Shown piece after piece: positions 51,303 through 63,886 of a stretch of DNA of 64,000 nucleotides. This stretch comes from Paenibacillus castaneae (GTDB lineage: Bacteria > Bacillota > Bacilli > Paenibacillales > Paenibacillaceae). The stretch covers positions 1,654,202 through 1,718,201 of the forward strand of contig NZ_KZ614144.1 of the NCBI RefSeq assembly GCF_002884445.1, read 5' to 3'. The position numbers and the translations under genes were made by a program. Numbering within the stretch: the stretch's first letter is position 1; the number at the start of each line of letters is the position of its first letter. Under the pieces are notes generated by a model. That model saw nothing but the letters and a program-made list of their open reading frames with translations, did no database searches and was not told the DNA's origin.

Positions 51303-52423
51303 GTTGTTACTTTCCCCTTCCGGTAGGCCAAACCGATCAGCCCCGCAATAATGACTGAAAAAACCAGCATTCCCCATATCGAATAGGGAAGAATATACAA
51401 AGACATCATGTTCAGAAAAAACTGATCGCTAAAAGGAATAACGGTGACCACGACAATGGCTGATAAAATGCAGCCAAGCACCCATGCCTTCAACTTTCGA
51501 TTTTGGATCTGGAATATGTCGAGAATTAGAAACATCGTCAGGGAAATTCTTAGAAAGGCCCCGCTGAACCATTGGTAAACGCTAAAAAAATCTAGATGCT
51601 CAATGTATCGACCAATGGTCATTAATCTCCACTCTTCATACGCGGGAAATCTAAGCTTATCAGCTTCATCTGGACCAAATTCAACAATTGCGCCAATAAT
51701 CGGACCCATGGTGAGACCCAAAATGATCAGGATCATAATCATAAAAGAACGATACGACAGGCGCGACTTGATGTGGTGCTGCAAAAAGAAAAGCATGATG
51801 ACTTCAACATAGCCAGCTCCAGCGTACATAGCCCCTTTCCAAACCGGCTTCATGCCATGCTCAAGCATTGGCTTTAATAAGGAATAATCCTTATGAGGCA
51901 TATTGGACAGCATTATAAAAAAGCCCAAAATGACGACAAAGGGCAGCAAGATTCCAGCAGTATTAGCGAGGGAGTGGATACCCATAAAAGCATTTATTGC
52001 AGAAAGTAAAAGAAATATTATGGTAAATACCAGAATAGGTGTATCCGGGGAGAAAGTGAGATGAATCCAATATACGGTGTCTCTGGTTGTAAGAGTGCAT
52101 ATCACGAATAGATATATGCTCGCGGCAGCTGCAAGTATGCGGCTCACGATCGGATGGTAAGCTTTCGTGATCCATTCGAACAAATGCTGCTTTTTGATTT
52201 TGTTAATACTGAAATGCAGGATAAAAACCCAAACCAGCGCGCAGGCGCCCCCCAGCAGCACAGAAATCCAAGCATCCCTTTTTGCTGCGTCCAGCAGTAT
52301 CGGAATGATGATGACATGATTCAGAAGACCAGTACTCAGCATAATCATCATGACAGATTGAATAAATGAAATGTTCGTTTTTATTTTCCTCATCCCCCTA
52401 AATAAACCAGCTAGCTCCGCCAT
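51299..52423 (-). CDS. Ger(x)B-type germinant receptor permease-like subunit
   Basis: A 374-residue membrane protein with about ten helices of the APC (amino acid permease) fold. It has ISFIQSVMMIMLSTGLLNHV at the start, WITKAYHPIVSRILAAAASI, and FFSVYQWFSGAFLRISLTMF near the end. B subunits bind the germinant within this fold. It is first in the operon. The start is uncertain: ATG 52423 has only a weak binding site and ATG 52393 follows GGGGG with almost no spacing. A sigma-G-like pair (GGAATA, 17 bp, CATTATA) on the minus strand lies very close to the first ATG, which would favour the inner start. Confidence 0.88.
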   Translation of the reverse strand: MAELAGLFRGMRKIKTNISFIQSVMMIMLSTGLLNHVIIIPILLDAAKRDAWISVLLGGACALVWVFILHFSINKIKKQHLFEWITKAYHPIVSRILAAAASIYLFVICTLTTRDTVYWIHLTFSPDTPILVFTIIFLLLSAINAFMGIHSLANTAGILLPFVVILGFFIMLSNMPHKDYSLLKPMLEHGMKPVWKGAMYAGAGYVEVIMLFFLQHHIKSRLSYRSFMIMILIILGLTMGPIIGAIVEFGPDEADKLRFPAYEEWRLMTIGRYIEHLDFFSVYQWFSGAFLRISLTMFLILDIFQIQNRKLKAWVLGCILSAIVVVTVIPFSDQFFLNMMSLYILPYSIWGMLVFSVIIAGLIGLAYRKGKVTT

Positions 52424-52517
52424 CTTTATAATGGCATTTTTTTGCTTATTTATTCCTTTTCGCCTTGTGTTTCTATTTATTATGTAAAATCATCCGAATG
52501 TTCGAGAACAAAGCTTC

Positions 52518-52550
52518 AACCGGCGAGATACACTCTCGACCGGTTTTTTT
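52518..52550 (+). terminator. Plus-strand terminator without an upstream gene
   Basis: ACCGGCGAGA-TACAC-TCTCGACCGGT, followed by TTTTTTT, an excellent intrinsic terminator. The closest upstream plus-strand gene ends almost 4 kb away. It could end a small RNA or act as an attenuator of the transporter operon. Confidence 0.8.
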
Positions 52551-52648
52551 GTGCCCCAAATTCAAAATAGCAAAATCAAAGGATAAAAAGGTTCCAAATG
52601 TGCGAATTGGCATACGAGTTTTCGTTGTAGACGGACATTATGTAGCTT

Positions 52649-52675
52649 TTCGAACCTGATAGACAGTATTCGAAC
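52649..52675. promoter_or_regulatory. Direct TTCGAAC repeats upstream of the second transporter operon
   Basis: TTCGAAC at 52649 and 52669, 20 bp apart. TATTCGAAC also occurs at 56338-56346 before the membrane AraC gene, which makes it a candidate site for that regulator. Confidence 0.35.
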
Positions 52676-52782
52676 TATTCACTGGCGGAAATACGCTTTA
52701 TGGTGAAAGCACGGATCAGCAATGATCGCAACGACAACTTGTGCAGCATGTCAAAGGGGATCAGGGAAGGAGCAGTGTGCTT

Positions 52783-53691
52783 ATGGGTTTTATTAGGGAG
52801 ATCACAAAAAATCGTCAGCTTTACGTATTAGCCATTCCGGGAATGGTGTTTCTGGCCTTATTTTCCTACATTCCAATGTTTGGGCATTTAATCGCGTTTG
52901 AGCGTTTCCAGCCTGTCAAAGGATTGTTTAAGAGCAAGTGGGTGGGACTGGATAATTTCAAGTTTTTTTTCGGCGGTCAAGATTGGCTTCGGGTTACCTT
53001 TAATACGGTTTATCTCAATCTGCTTTTTCTGATTTTTGGCATCGGCATTGCCCTTATTCTTGCCATCATGATTAATGAAGCCAGTTCAGTCATTTTGAAA
53101 AAAATAAGCCAATCGCTCATTTTCCTGCCTTATTTCATATCGTGGCTGGTTGTCAGTCTCATGATGCTGGCGTTTATGAGCTCCGACGGTTTATTGAACC
53201 AGTGGCTGCAGCAAATCGGCATTCATGAGATTAACTGGTATCAAAGCACCAAGCTTTGGCCTTTCATTTTAACTGCGGTGTACGTATGGAAATTTTCAGG
53301 TTACTTCTCGGTCATCTTCATGGCTGCGATCGTCGGCATCTCCTCGGAATATTACGAATCGGCCAGAATTGACGGAGCAACCCGGCTGCAGCAAATCATC
53401 CATATTACGATTCCGTCCATCCGGTCGGTCATCGTGGTGCTGATGCTGTTAGGAGTCGGCCGCATCTTCTTCGGGGATTTTGGGATGATCTACGGCATTA
53501 TCGGCGATAACTCGATTCTGTTCCCAACCACCGACGTTATTGATACGTATTCGTTCCGGGCACTGCGCCAGCTGGGCAACTTCGGGATGTCCTCGGCGGT
53601 AGTTCTCTACCAATCGGTCATGGGGCTGGTCACCATTCTGCTATTTAACAGGCTCGCCGCCAAAATTGATCCCGACTCGAAATTATTTTAG
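52783..53691 (+). CDS. ABC sugar transporter permease (LplB-type), second set
   Basis: A 302-residue permease with six helices. It has IPGMVFLALFSYIPMFGHLI at the start and the EAA loop YESARIDGATRLQQIIHITI. I choose ATG 52783 because AAGGAG precedes it by 10 nt; in-frame GTG codons at 52741 and 52777 are possible. It is the first gene of a permease-permease-lipoprotein operon with no ATPase. The substrate cannot be told; the operon has no glycosidase of its own and is followed by its likely regulator. Confidence 0.88.
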   Translation: MGFIREITKNRQLYVLAIPGMVFLALFSYIPMFGHLIAFERFQPVKGLFKSKWVGLDNFKFFFGGQDWLRVTFNTVYLNLLFLIFGIGIALILAIMINEASSVILKKISQSLIFLPYFISWLVVSLMMLAFMSSDGLLNQWLQQIGIHEINWYQSTKLWPFILTAVYVWKFSGYFSVIFMAAIVGISSEYYESARIDGATRLQQIIHITIPSIRSVIVVLMLLGVGRIFFGDFGMIYGIIGDNSILFPTTDVIDTYSFRALRQLGNFGMSSAVVLYQSVMGLVTILLFNRLAAKIDPDSKLF

Positions 53692-53700
53692 GAGGAGCTT

Positions 53701-54630
53701 ATGAAAAACGAAGATTTGGTTTTGCGCGGCAAGCCGGTACGGACCAAAATCCGAAACGACCGAAGCTGGGGAGAAAAAGCATTTCTTTGGCTGATGTATG
53801 CCTGTATCGCCTTGTTCAGCCTTGTGTGCGTGGTGCCCTTCTGGATCGTGCTGGCCGACTCCTTTGCTTCCGAGGCTAGCTATCTCAAGCACGGCTATCA
53901 ACTCATTCCAAGCGAATGGAGTCTGGACGCTTATACGTATTTGCTGCAAGGGGATCAATTGCTGAATAGCTATAAAAACTCCCTGTTCGTGACGATTGTG
54001 GGTACTGTTCTAGCAGTGATCATTACGGCCATGTTCGCTTACGTGCTCGCACATCCGAAGGTGAAGTACAGAAATACACTTGCCTTTTTGACGTACCTTG
54101 CGATGGTGCTGGGCGGAGGCCTCGTCGGGTTTTATATTATGGTTTCGAATTGGCTGCATTTGAAGGATTCGCTATGGGCGCTAATTCTCCCGTATCTGCT
54201 CAATCCGTTTTACGCCTTCATTCTCGTCGCCTTCTACAAATCGCTGCCTTACGAGATTAATGAAGCGGCTACGATTGACGGGGCAGGGGATATCCGGCTC
54301 TTCTACAAAATCATTTTGCCAATATCAACTCCGGTCATTGCGACGGTATCACTCTTTTATGCGATTCAGTTCTGGAATGACTGGTATCTGTCACTGCTGT
54401 TCATCGATGACTATAAGCTCCATCCGCTACAGCTTATGATTCGGCAGTTGATATCCAATCTTAACGTGTCCGCCTATGTAGGCGGGGGCGCTAGCTACCA
54501 AGTATCGGCCCCGTCCAGTGCAATTCAATTGGCGACCGTATGCCTCACCATCGGCCCGATTGTCTTTCTCTATCCTTTCCTGCAAAAGTATTTTGTGAAA
54601 GGGATTACGATCGGCGCCGTAAAGGGCTGA
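53701..54630 (+). CDS. ABC sugar transporter permease (YtcP-type), second set
   Basis: A 309-residue partner permease with six helices, the EAA loop NEAATIDGAGDIRLFYKIIL and the family ending FLQKYFVKGITIGAVKG. TAGGAGGAG stands before ATG 53701, 9 nt after the first permease. Confidence 0.9.
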   Translation: MKNEDLVLRGKPVRTKIRNDRSWGEKAFLWLMYACIALFSLVCVVPFWIVLADSFASEASYLKHGYQLIPSEWSLDAYTYLLQGDQLLNSYKNSLFVTIVGTVLAVIITAMFAYVLAHPKVKYRNTLAFLTYLAMVLGGGLVGFYIMVSNWLHLKDSLWALILPYLLNPFYAFILVAFYKSLPYEINEAATIDGAGDIRLFYKIILPISTPVIATVSLFYAIQFWNDWYLSLLFIDDYKLHPLQLMIRQLISNLNVSAYVGGGASYQVSAPSSAIQLATVCLTIGPIVFLYPFLQKYFVKGITIGAVKG

Positions 54631-54691
54631 TTTTTAGCTTGATTTACCCGAGCATCTCGGTTAAATATATAAAAACAGGAGGTCATTATTA

Positions 54692-56251
54692 ATGAGAGCG
54701 AAAAAAGGAATCGTAGTTGCTTTGACCCTGCTTCTTCTGGTAAGCATGCTGGCCGCTTGCTCCAGCAACAAGAACGTGGAACCTTCAGCTGCCACGAATG
54801 CGGATGGGGCTTCAACCGGCGAACAAGCTAAGCTTGATCCCGTTACGCTGAAGATCATGGTGCCTGGAGATCGTCCGAAGGATTTTGACGCTGTGCTGGC
54901 AGAGGCTGAGAAACGAATGGCGGATACGATAAACGTGAAGCTGGATGTGGTGTTTGTGCCATGGGCTGACTTAGCTCAGAAAACGCAGGTTACGCTCTCC
55001 TCCGGTGAAGCCATCGATTTGATTTTTGACGCGCCATGGCTGCATCTTACGCAGCAAATTGCGGCGGGAAGCTATGAGCCGCTTGATGATCTGCTGCAGC
55101 AATATGGACCGAATATCCTAAAGAACCGCCCGCAGGAAATGTGGGATGCCAACAAATTTGACGGCAAAATTATGGGCATTCCGAACGGAATCACATTTGT
55201 GCAAGGCCGAGTTTACTACGTGCGCAAGGATTTGCGCGAGCAGCTTGGCATAGCGCCGATCAAAACCTATGATGACTTGATAAAATTCGCTTATGCTGTA
55301 AAAGAAAAGGTGCCTAATGTCACGCCGATGGTGCCTGCAGGGCAAGACGTTAAGAAGGGGCTTTCGGAAGGAGCCTTCCGCCATTACTGGGCGGATAACA
55401 CGGAGAATATTACGCCAAGCCCGGCGCTGTCGGAATCTCTGATTCTGTATACGAAAAACAATGACGGGAAGATCTATAATTTATTTGACCAAATGGAGCC
55501 AATGGTATGGTCATGGATTGAAAACGCACGCAAGCTGTACCAAGACAAAATCATCAGTCAAGACGTGCTTGCCATTAAGGATGAATCAGAGCTAGCCAAG
55601 CAAGGCAAAGTAGCTATTCTCCCGAATAATGAATTTGGCGTAAAGAGCGACATTCAGCAAGCGCTCAAAAGCGTCAATCCGGATGCAGAGTTTGAAGCAG
55701 TCACGCTCATGAATCAGGAGAAAGGCGCAATTCTGACGAATGCTCTCCAATATAACTTCATAAGCGTGCCTTCCGTCAGCAAGCATAAGGAGCGCGCGAT
55801 TCAGTTCCTGGACTGGGCGAATCAGAAGGACAATTATGATCTGCTGGCCTATGGCATTAAGGATCAGAACTGGGAAGCCATTGGCGATGATCAATACAAA
55901 TTTATTGGCAGCGGCTATACCTGGTTCCCGTATGTTTGGATTTGGAATCCGACTACCGACCGTCAGGATGCTGCTCAGGATGACCTGACAAAACAGCTTA
56001 ATCAATGGGGCGCCGACGTCACGAATTTCACAATGGACAAACTCGCTGGCTTTACGTTCGACAACACGGCAGTCGTAAATGAAATCTCTCAATATGTCAG
56101 CATTGAATCCAAATACTACACCGCGTTGTTCAACGGGGTTGTTGCCCCGGATGAACATTGGGCCAAGTTCAAAGCAGAGGCCGCACCGTTAGCCAAAAAA
56201 ATTCAAACCGAGCTGCAGAAGCAAATCGATGCCTTTTTGGCAGCCAAATAA
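54692..56251 (+). CDS. Sugar-binding lipoprotein, second set
   Basis: A 519-residue solute-binding protein with a lipoprotein signal (SMLAAC, lipidated Cys 23). The LplA/YtcQ-type fold shows VTLKIMVPGDRPKDFD, TLSSGEAIDLIFDAPW and FDGKIMGIPNGITF. ACAGGAGG precedes ATG 54692. The next hairpin is a strong terminator, so the three transporter genes form one unit. Confidence 0.9.
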   Translation: MRAKKGIVVALTLLLLVSMLAACSSNKNVEPSAATNADGASTGEQAKLDPVTLKIMVPGDRPKDFDAVLAEAEKRMADTINVKLDVVFVPWADLAQKTQVTLSSGEAIDLIFDAPWLHLTQQIAAGSYEPLDDLLQQYGPNILKNRPQEMWDANKFDGKIMGIPNGITFVQGRVYYVRKDLREQLGIAPIKTYDDLIKFAYAVKEKVPNVTPMVPAGQDVKKGLSEGAFRHYWADNTENITPSPALSESLILYTKNNDGKIYNLFDQMEPMVWSWIENARKLYQDKIISQDVLAIKDESELAKQGKVAILPNNEFGVKSDIQQALKSVNPDAEFEAVTLMNQEKGAILTNALQYNFISVPSVSKHKERAIQFLDWANQKDNYDLLAYGIKDQNWEAIGDDQYKFIGSGYTWFPYVWIWNPTTDRQDAAQDDLTKQLNQWGADVTNFTMDKLAGFTFDNTAVVNEISQYVSIESKYYTALFNGVVAPDEHWAKFKAEAAPLAKKIQTELQKQIDAFLAAK

Positions 56252-56260
56252 ACAGAAACC

Positions 56261-56301
56261 AGAAATAACTAATGTCTTTTACAGGCATTAGTTATTTCTT
56301 T
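56261..56301 (+). terminator. Terminator after the second transporter operon
   Basis: AGAAATAACTAATG and CATTAGTTATTTCT form the stem, followed by TTT. Confidence 0.85.
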
Positions 56302-56417
56302 TGCGGCAAAGAATCCAATTTCAAACTGCATAATCAATATTCGAACATCCGAAAAGCTGCAAATTATGTTTTAATGAAGGGGAGCAAGAGTGGAAACAGA
56401 GAGAAGGGGAGTTCAGA

Positions 56418-58652
56418 TTGCGATTATTGCCAGAGAAAACATACCTTCGAAATTTTTTGTATATCGCCATTTTATTTACGGTTATTATTCTGCTCTTTTC
56501 CTATTTGTTAAGACAGCAATATGCGAAGCAAGCGTATAACGATATTAACCATTTGATGGAGATCAAGACGGCGAGCGTCAGCCAAGGGTTCGAATATCAA
56601 TTGGAGCATCTTCGCGCTTATGCCCTCAATATTTATCAGGACCCGGAAATTTTCCACTGGCTGATGTCTGATGACAACGATCCGCTGGTGATGTCAACGG
56701 CCCTGAAATCAGTGTCCAAATTTATGAGTTTGCAGTCCTTTATCGACTCGACCTATTTGATCAATATGAAGACGCAGCGGGTCATTAATTCGAAGGACGG
56801 CATCCATTCCTTTGCCGATTTTGCCGATCAGGGCATGCTGGAGCGCATTCAGACTGAGCCGCCGTCTACGCTTAGTTTTTATGATCATACCGTTAAGGGA
56901 AGCTCCTATTTGGCTTTAATTGCGCCTGCCTATTATTCCAAAATTAAGAGTCAGGGTTATGTCGTTATTTTGCTGAACAAAGGGCTGCTGGAAAAATATT
57001 TACTGCAAAATTTGAATGACACGACGACGAATATTATGATTTTGGAGGAAGGCAAGCGTGTGATCCTTGGCGGCTCGGCGGCATTCGATGCGGAGCAAAT
57101 TGCCCGGCAAGGGCCGGAGAATTATCAAATGACCATTAATACGCAAACCTATCTTATTCATTCCCATGCGTTCAAGATTGAGGATTGGACGTTATATTCC
57201 ACGGTCAAGGTGAAGGATATTAGCAAAAATATCGACATCATCCAGTTTAAAATCGTAGGGATGTGTTTTTTTCTGCTGCTTGTTTTATGGGCTTTAAGCT
57301 ACTGGAATTCACGCCGGCAATTCAAGCCGTTCAGCCAGCTCGCGGGGCAGATTAGGAAGACGGTTGCGCCTGCAGTGCAGACGGGTGAGCATAACAAGCA
57401 TACGGAGTTTACGATTATCAAGTCCGGCCTCGATCATATGGTGAAGACGATGGAGGAGATGAACAGCATGATTCGCAACCATCAGGAAGTGATCAAAAAC
57501 GAGTTTTTAAGGCAGTGGCTGCTTCAAGGAACCTACAATAAAGCGATCCAAGAGCCTATGAACGATCAGCTGGCTTCACTGCTTGGCTCAGACATTTACA
57601 TGGCTGTCATCCGCATCAACCGGTTTCAAACGTTCTCGGAGCGTTATTCGTATGCATCAAGAAAGCTGCTTCTTTACGCTATGGGCAATATAGCTGGAGA
57701 GGTTTTGCGAAACCAAGGGTTTGTGTCCGAAAACGTGGATCTGGGCAGCGATCATTTGGTGGTGTTAATTAGCGGAGGCGGCGAAGGCGGAGAGCCGCTC
57801 GCGGCTTTGCAGGAAGCCAGGGAGCAAATCGAGAACTGGCTGCAATTCCAAGTGACTGTGGCGATCAGCAACCAAACGCCGATCCAGCACAATATGCGCA
57901 GCCTGTACGACCGCATATGTGATTTAACGCTGCTAAGATTTTTTGACGAGGAGAAAAAAATATACAAGGAAGCGGATTTCGGTGCGTATTTGCAGGAACG
58001 GAAATCCGATCTGGATGAGAACCGGGTGCAGCAGCTGATTCAGTCGGTCCGCACCTCACAAAAGGAACAGGCACGCGAGCAGCTCGATGCTATATTCGGC
58101 CAGCTGCAAAATCTGACGTATGCGGAGTGCCAGTTCCAGCTAAAGCTGTTGTTTTTCTATATCGTCAAAGCCTTCAATAAGGTAATGGGCGATCAGGAGC
58201 AGGGCGGGGTTGATCTGCTGCTGCAAAAATTCGATACGTTAATGGATGTCAGAGACTGGCTGTACAGCCAGTTCGACCAGTTCATGGATGCCGCTATGCT
58301 CAAGCATTCGACCTCCAGCCGGAAGGAAGAATTAGCGTCGGAAATATTTGACTACGTGAAGCAGCATCTTCACGATCCGATGCTGACGCTGGAGAGCATT
58401 GCGGATTATTTGGTGCTGTCCGTCAGTTATGTGCGGCTCGTCTTCAAGGAAACGTATCTGATTACGCTGTCTAATTTCATTCATCAGGAGCGGCTGGAGC
58501 AGGCGAAGCGCCTATTGGTGTCCACCGACTGGCCGGTGCTCGATATCGCGGAGCGGTCTGGCTTTCAGTCCAAGACGACCTTTTTCACCTCGTTCAAGAA
58601 GTACACAGGGCTGACACCAAACCAATATCGCGAGCATAACGCGGAATCATAA
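56418..58652 (+). CDS. Membrane-bound AraC-family regulator (YesS-like)
   Basis: A 744-residue one-component sensor. The first membrane helix (about 12-32) is followed by an extracellular Cache-like domain (about 35-270), which contains QSFIDSTYLINMKTQRVINS. A second helix lies at about 272-295, with a HAMP-like/linker part after it. The C-terminal AraC domain (about 640-740) has LTLESIADYLVLSVSYVRLV and VLDIAERSGFQSKTTFFTSF, then the family KYTGLTPNQYR. It probably senses an external sugar or its transporter and activates the operon upstream. The start is TTG 56418 behind GAAGGGGAG. Confidence 0.9.
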   Translation: MRLLPEKTYLRNFLYIAILFTVIILLFSYLLRQQYAKQAYNDINHLMEIKTASVSQGFEYQLEHLRAYALNIYQDPEIFHWLMSDDNDPLVMSTALKSVSKFMSLQSFIDSTYLINMKTQRVINSKDGIHSFADFADQGMLERIQTEPPSTLSFYDHTVKGSSYLALIAPAYYSKIKSQGYVVILLNKGLLEKYLLQNLNDTTTNIMILEEGKRVILGGSAAFDAEQIARQGPENYQMTINTQTYLIHSHAFKIEDWTLYSTVKVKDISKNIDIIQFKIVGMCFFLLLVLWALSYWNSRRQFKPFSQLAGQIRKTVAPAVQTGEHNKHTEFTIIKSGLDHMVKTMEEMNSMIRNHQEVIKNEFLRQWLLQGTYNKAIQEPMNDQLASLLGSDIYMAVIRINRFQTFSERYSYASRKLLLYAMGNIAGEVLRNQGFVSENVDLGSDHLVVLISGGGEGGEPLAALQEAREQIENWLQFQVTVAISNQTPIQHNMRSLYDRICDLTLLRFFDEEKKIYKEADFGAYLQERKSDLDENRVQQLIQSVRTSQKEQAREQLDAIFGQLQNLTYAECQFQLKLLFFYIVKAFNKVMGDQEQGGVDLLLQKFDTLMDVRDWLYSQFDQFMDAAMLKHSTSSRKEELASEIFDYVKQHLHDPMLTLESIADYLVLSVSYVRLVFKETYLITLSNFIHQERLEQAKRLLVSTDWPVLDIAERSGFQSKTTFFTSFKKYTGLTPNQYREHNAES

Positions 58653-58685
58653 ACAGTAGAGGGTTAATGTTGGCGAAACATCATC

Positions 58686-58725
58686 GGACTGTCCGTACAG
58701 AGAGGAGCTCTCAGCGGGACAGTCC
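58686..58725. terminator. Hairpin between the two AraC-type genes
   Basis: GGACTGTCCG and CGGGACAGTCC enclose GAGAG/CTCTC. Moderate T content follows on the plus strand (TTATTTGCGTTTCTT). It separates convergent genes. Confidence 0.65.
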
Positions 58726-58766
58726 TTATTTGCGTTTCTTCGCCTAGGTATGAGCGTAATTGCTGC

Positions 58767-59618
58767 TTATTTTGAAGCTCTTAATTTCGATGGAACCACG
58801 CCAAACATGCGGCGGAAAAGGCGGGTGAAATAGACCGGCTCCATGCCGACATGAGCGGCGGTTTGCCGTATCGTCATATGCGGGTGCTGCTCGAGCAGCA
58901 ATGCCGCCGCCTGCAGCCGAATTCTTTGCAAATATTGCAGTGGCGTGGTATCGAGCGATTCGCGAAATAAACGGGTAAGCTGCTTGGACGAATAGCCTAC
59001 ATGTGCAGAGAGCTCAGCTACCGTAATGTTGCGCTGTAAATGATCCTGCATGTAGCGGGTGGCATGGTGAACGACCGAATGCGGATAGCGGGCTGTTTGG
59101 GCAGAATCGGCAGTTGGTTTATCGCTGTTGCCAGCTTTGGTTTGTTTCTTGATCTCAAGGCAGAAAGCAAAAAAATGCTCAGAGGTTCTCCAAGCGTTGT
59201 ATTGCGGACCGGAATGCTGCCAGATCGCAGAGAGCAGCTCGTACGGTCTATTTACATCCTGAAGCTCGGCACGAAAAAATTGATTTCCGCAGCCAAGATG
59301 AGCTAGAAAGCCGTCCGCTTGCTCCATAAAGGTGACGTAACCGATAATCCAGGGGTCCGACCCATGCGGACCATATTCATGAGGCAGGCCGGAAGGAATG
59401 TACAGCAGCGTGCCGGGCGGGACAAGGCTCCAATTGTCCTCGCCCAAGAAACGAAAGGAGCCCGTTCCTGAGAAGGTGAGGAACCATTGATTGGCGGAGA
59501 AGCCCTCCAAACGGGTCATGAGCGGCTGGTTTTCCGTGCCGACTGTATACACCGCGAAAGGAATGCCGAGTTCGAACGGAATGGCGGTCAGGTTGCTTCG
59601 CAGCTCCAAAAGGTTCAT
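58767..59618 (-). CDS. AraC-family regulator with cupin sensor domain
   Basis: A 283-residue regulator. The N-terminal cupin domain (about 25-110) has WSLVPPGTLLYIPSGLPHEY. The C-terminal double helix-turn-helix (about 190-283) shows NITVAELSAHVGYSSKQLTR and MTIRQTAAHVGMEPVYFTRL, then RMFGVVPSKLR. It is divergent from the beta-galactosidase gene and most likely activates it in response to galactoside or a related sugar. ATG 59618 follows GAGGTGA at short spacing. Confidence 0.9.
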   Translation of the reverse strand: MNLLELRSNLTAIPFELGIPFAVYTVGTENQPLMTRLEGFSANQWFLTFSGTGSFRFLGEDNWSLVPPGTLLYIPSGLPHEYGPHGSDPWIIGYVTFMEQADGFLAHLGCGNQFFRAELQDVNRPYELLSAIWQHSGPQYNAWRTSEHFFAFCLEIKKQTKAGNSDKPTADSAQTARYPHSVVHHATRYMQDHLQRNITVAELSAHVGYSSKQLTRLFRESLDTTPLQYLQRIRLQAAALLLEQHPHMTIRQTAAHVGMEPVYFTRLFRRMFGVVPSKLRASK

Positions 59619-59639
59619 GTTTCACCTCGAATGTCCGTT

Positions 59640-62791
<3,152 letters not shown>

Positions 62792-62918
62792 ATAAGACTT
62801 TTACCCTGTATTATTGTCCTTTGCTCCGGTTTTCCTCCACTCTGATTTTCGTTAAGCTAGCTAATGTAAGCACATTCCTTATTAGCAGCATACAGAGAGA
62901 AGATTGGAGGAGAACCGG

Positions 62919-63869
62919 ATGGAGCAGGTAACCGCTAAGCTCACCGAAGGAAGAGAAGCATCACTGACGAGGCGGCTAAGGAGGATATGGAAATTTAGGC
63001 TTTTGTACGTACTGCTGCTTCCCGCAACCGTATGGGTATTCCTGTTCGATTACCTCCCGTTGTCCGGAATCAGCATCGCGTTTATGGACTTTAATGCCAT
63101 TCAGGGCTTCTCTGGAAGTGAGTGGGTCGGTTTCAAGTATTTCCAGATGCTGTTCGAGTCGGAGATGTTCCGCAACGCCTTTCGGAATACGCTGCTGATT
63201 AGCTTGTACAAAATGATCAGCGGTTTTTTATGCCCCATTTTGTTAGCGCTTGCATTGAATGAGATTCGTGCAGTCTGGTTCAAGAAGACGCTGCAGACCG
63301 CCGTATACTTGCCGCGTTTCGTATCCTGGGTCGTTTACGGTGGGATCATTACGCTGCTGCTTTCGCCGGAGACGGGCATCGTGAACAAGGTCATTGAGTT
63401 TTTCGGAGGAAATCCGGCTTATCTGCTCGTTGAGCCCGGCTACTTCCGGACGATTCTGGTTGTCACCGACGCGATGAAGGAGATGGGCTGGGCAGCGATC
63501 ATCTATATTGCAGCCATTGCAGGGCTGAACCCGGAAGTGTACGAAGCGGCCATTATGGACGGAGCGACGAGGTTCAAACGGATTATTCACATTACGCTGC
63601 CAGGCATAACGGGAACGATCATCGTTATTTTTATTCTGAGGGTCGGTTATGTCATGAGCGCTGGTCTTGATCAAGTAATCAACCTGTACAATCCGATGGT
63701 GTTCGAGGTAGGTGACATTTTGGATACGTACATTTACCGTGTCGGCATTGAGCAATTCAATCTCAGTCTTGCCGCGGCAGCCGACGTGATCAAAGGTGTG
63801 ATCGGGCTGGTGATGGTGCTGGTTGCCAATCATATTGCCAAACGCATCAATGATTCCGGCATTTTCTGA
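62919..63869 (+). CDS. ABC sugar transporter permease (LplB-type), third set
   Basis: A 316-residue six-helix permease. It has YVLLLPATVWVFLFDYLPLS, LSPETGIVNKVIEFFGG and the EAA loop YEAAIMDGATRFKRIIHITL. I choose ATG 62919 because TTGGAGGAG precedes it; a TTG at 62904 overlaps that site. It follows lacZ by 127 nt and may import the galactoside that lacZ splits. The neighbouring TGTAAGCACATTCC (62864-62877) is only a poor match to cre. Confidence 0.9.
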   Translation: MEQVTAKLTEGREASLTRRLRRIWKFRLLYVLLLPATVWVFLFDYLPLSGISIAFMDFNAIQGFSGSEWVGFKYFQMLFESEMFRNAFRNTLLISLYKMISGFLCPILLALALNEIRAVWFKKTLQTAVYLPRFVSWVVYGGIITLLLSPETGIVNKVIEFFGGNPAYLLVEPGYFRTILVVTDAMKEMGWAAIIYIAAIAGLNPEVYEAAIMDGATRFKRIIHITLPGITGTIIVIFILRVGYVMSAGLDQVINLYNPMVFEVGDILDTYIYRVGIEQFNLSLAAAADVIKGVIGLVMVLVANHIAKRINDSGIF

Positions 63870-63886
63870 CGAAGGGAAGATAGCAG

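Larger units (their letters stand above)
52424..52782 (+). other. 360-nt divergent region between the ger operon and the second transporter operon
   Basis: No gene is supported. It holds the ger promoter region, a plus-strand terminator with no gene before it (52518-52550) and two TTCGAAC repeats (52649-52675). Confidence 0.5.

Noticed and set aside
52465..52659. A 64-codon plus-strand frame before the second transporter operon
   Set aside because: It runs straight through a strong intrinsic terminator, lacks a clear ribosome-binding site and has no recognisable protein features.
62864..62877. cre site upstream of the third permease pair
   Set aside because: TGTAAGCACATTCC lacks the central CG of the CcpA operator and has several mismatches.
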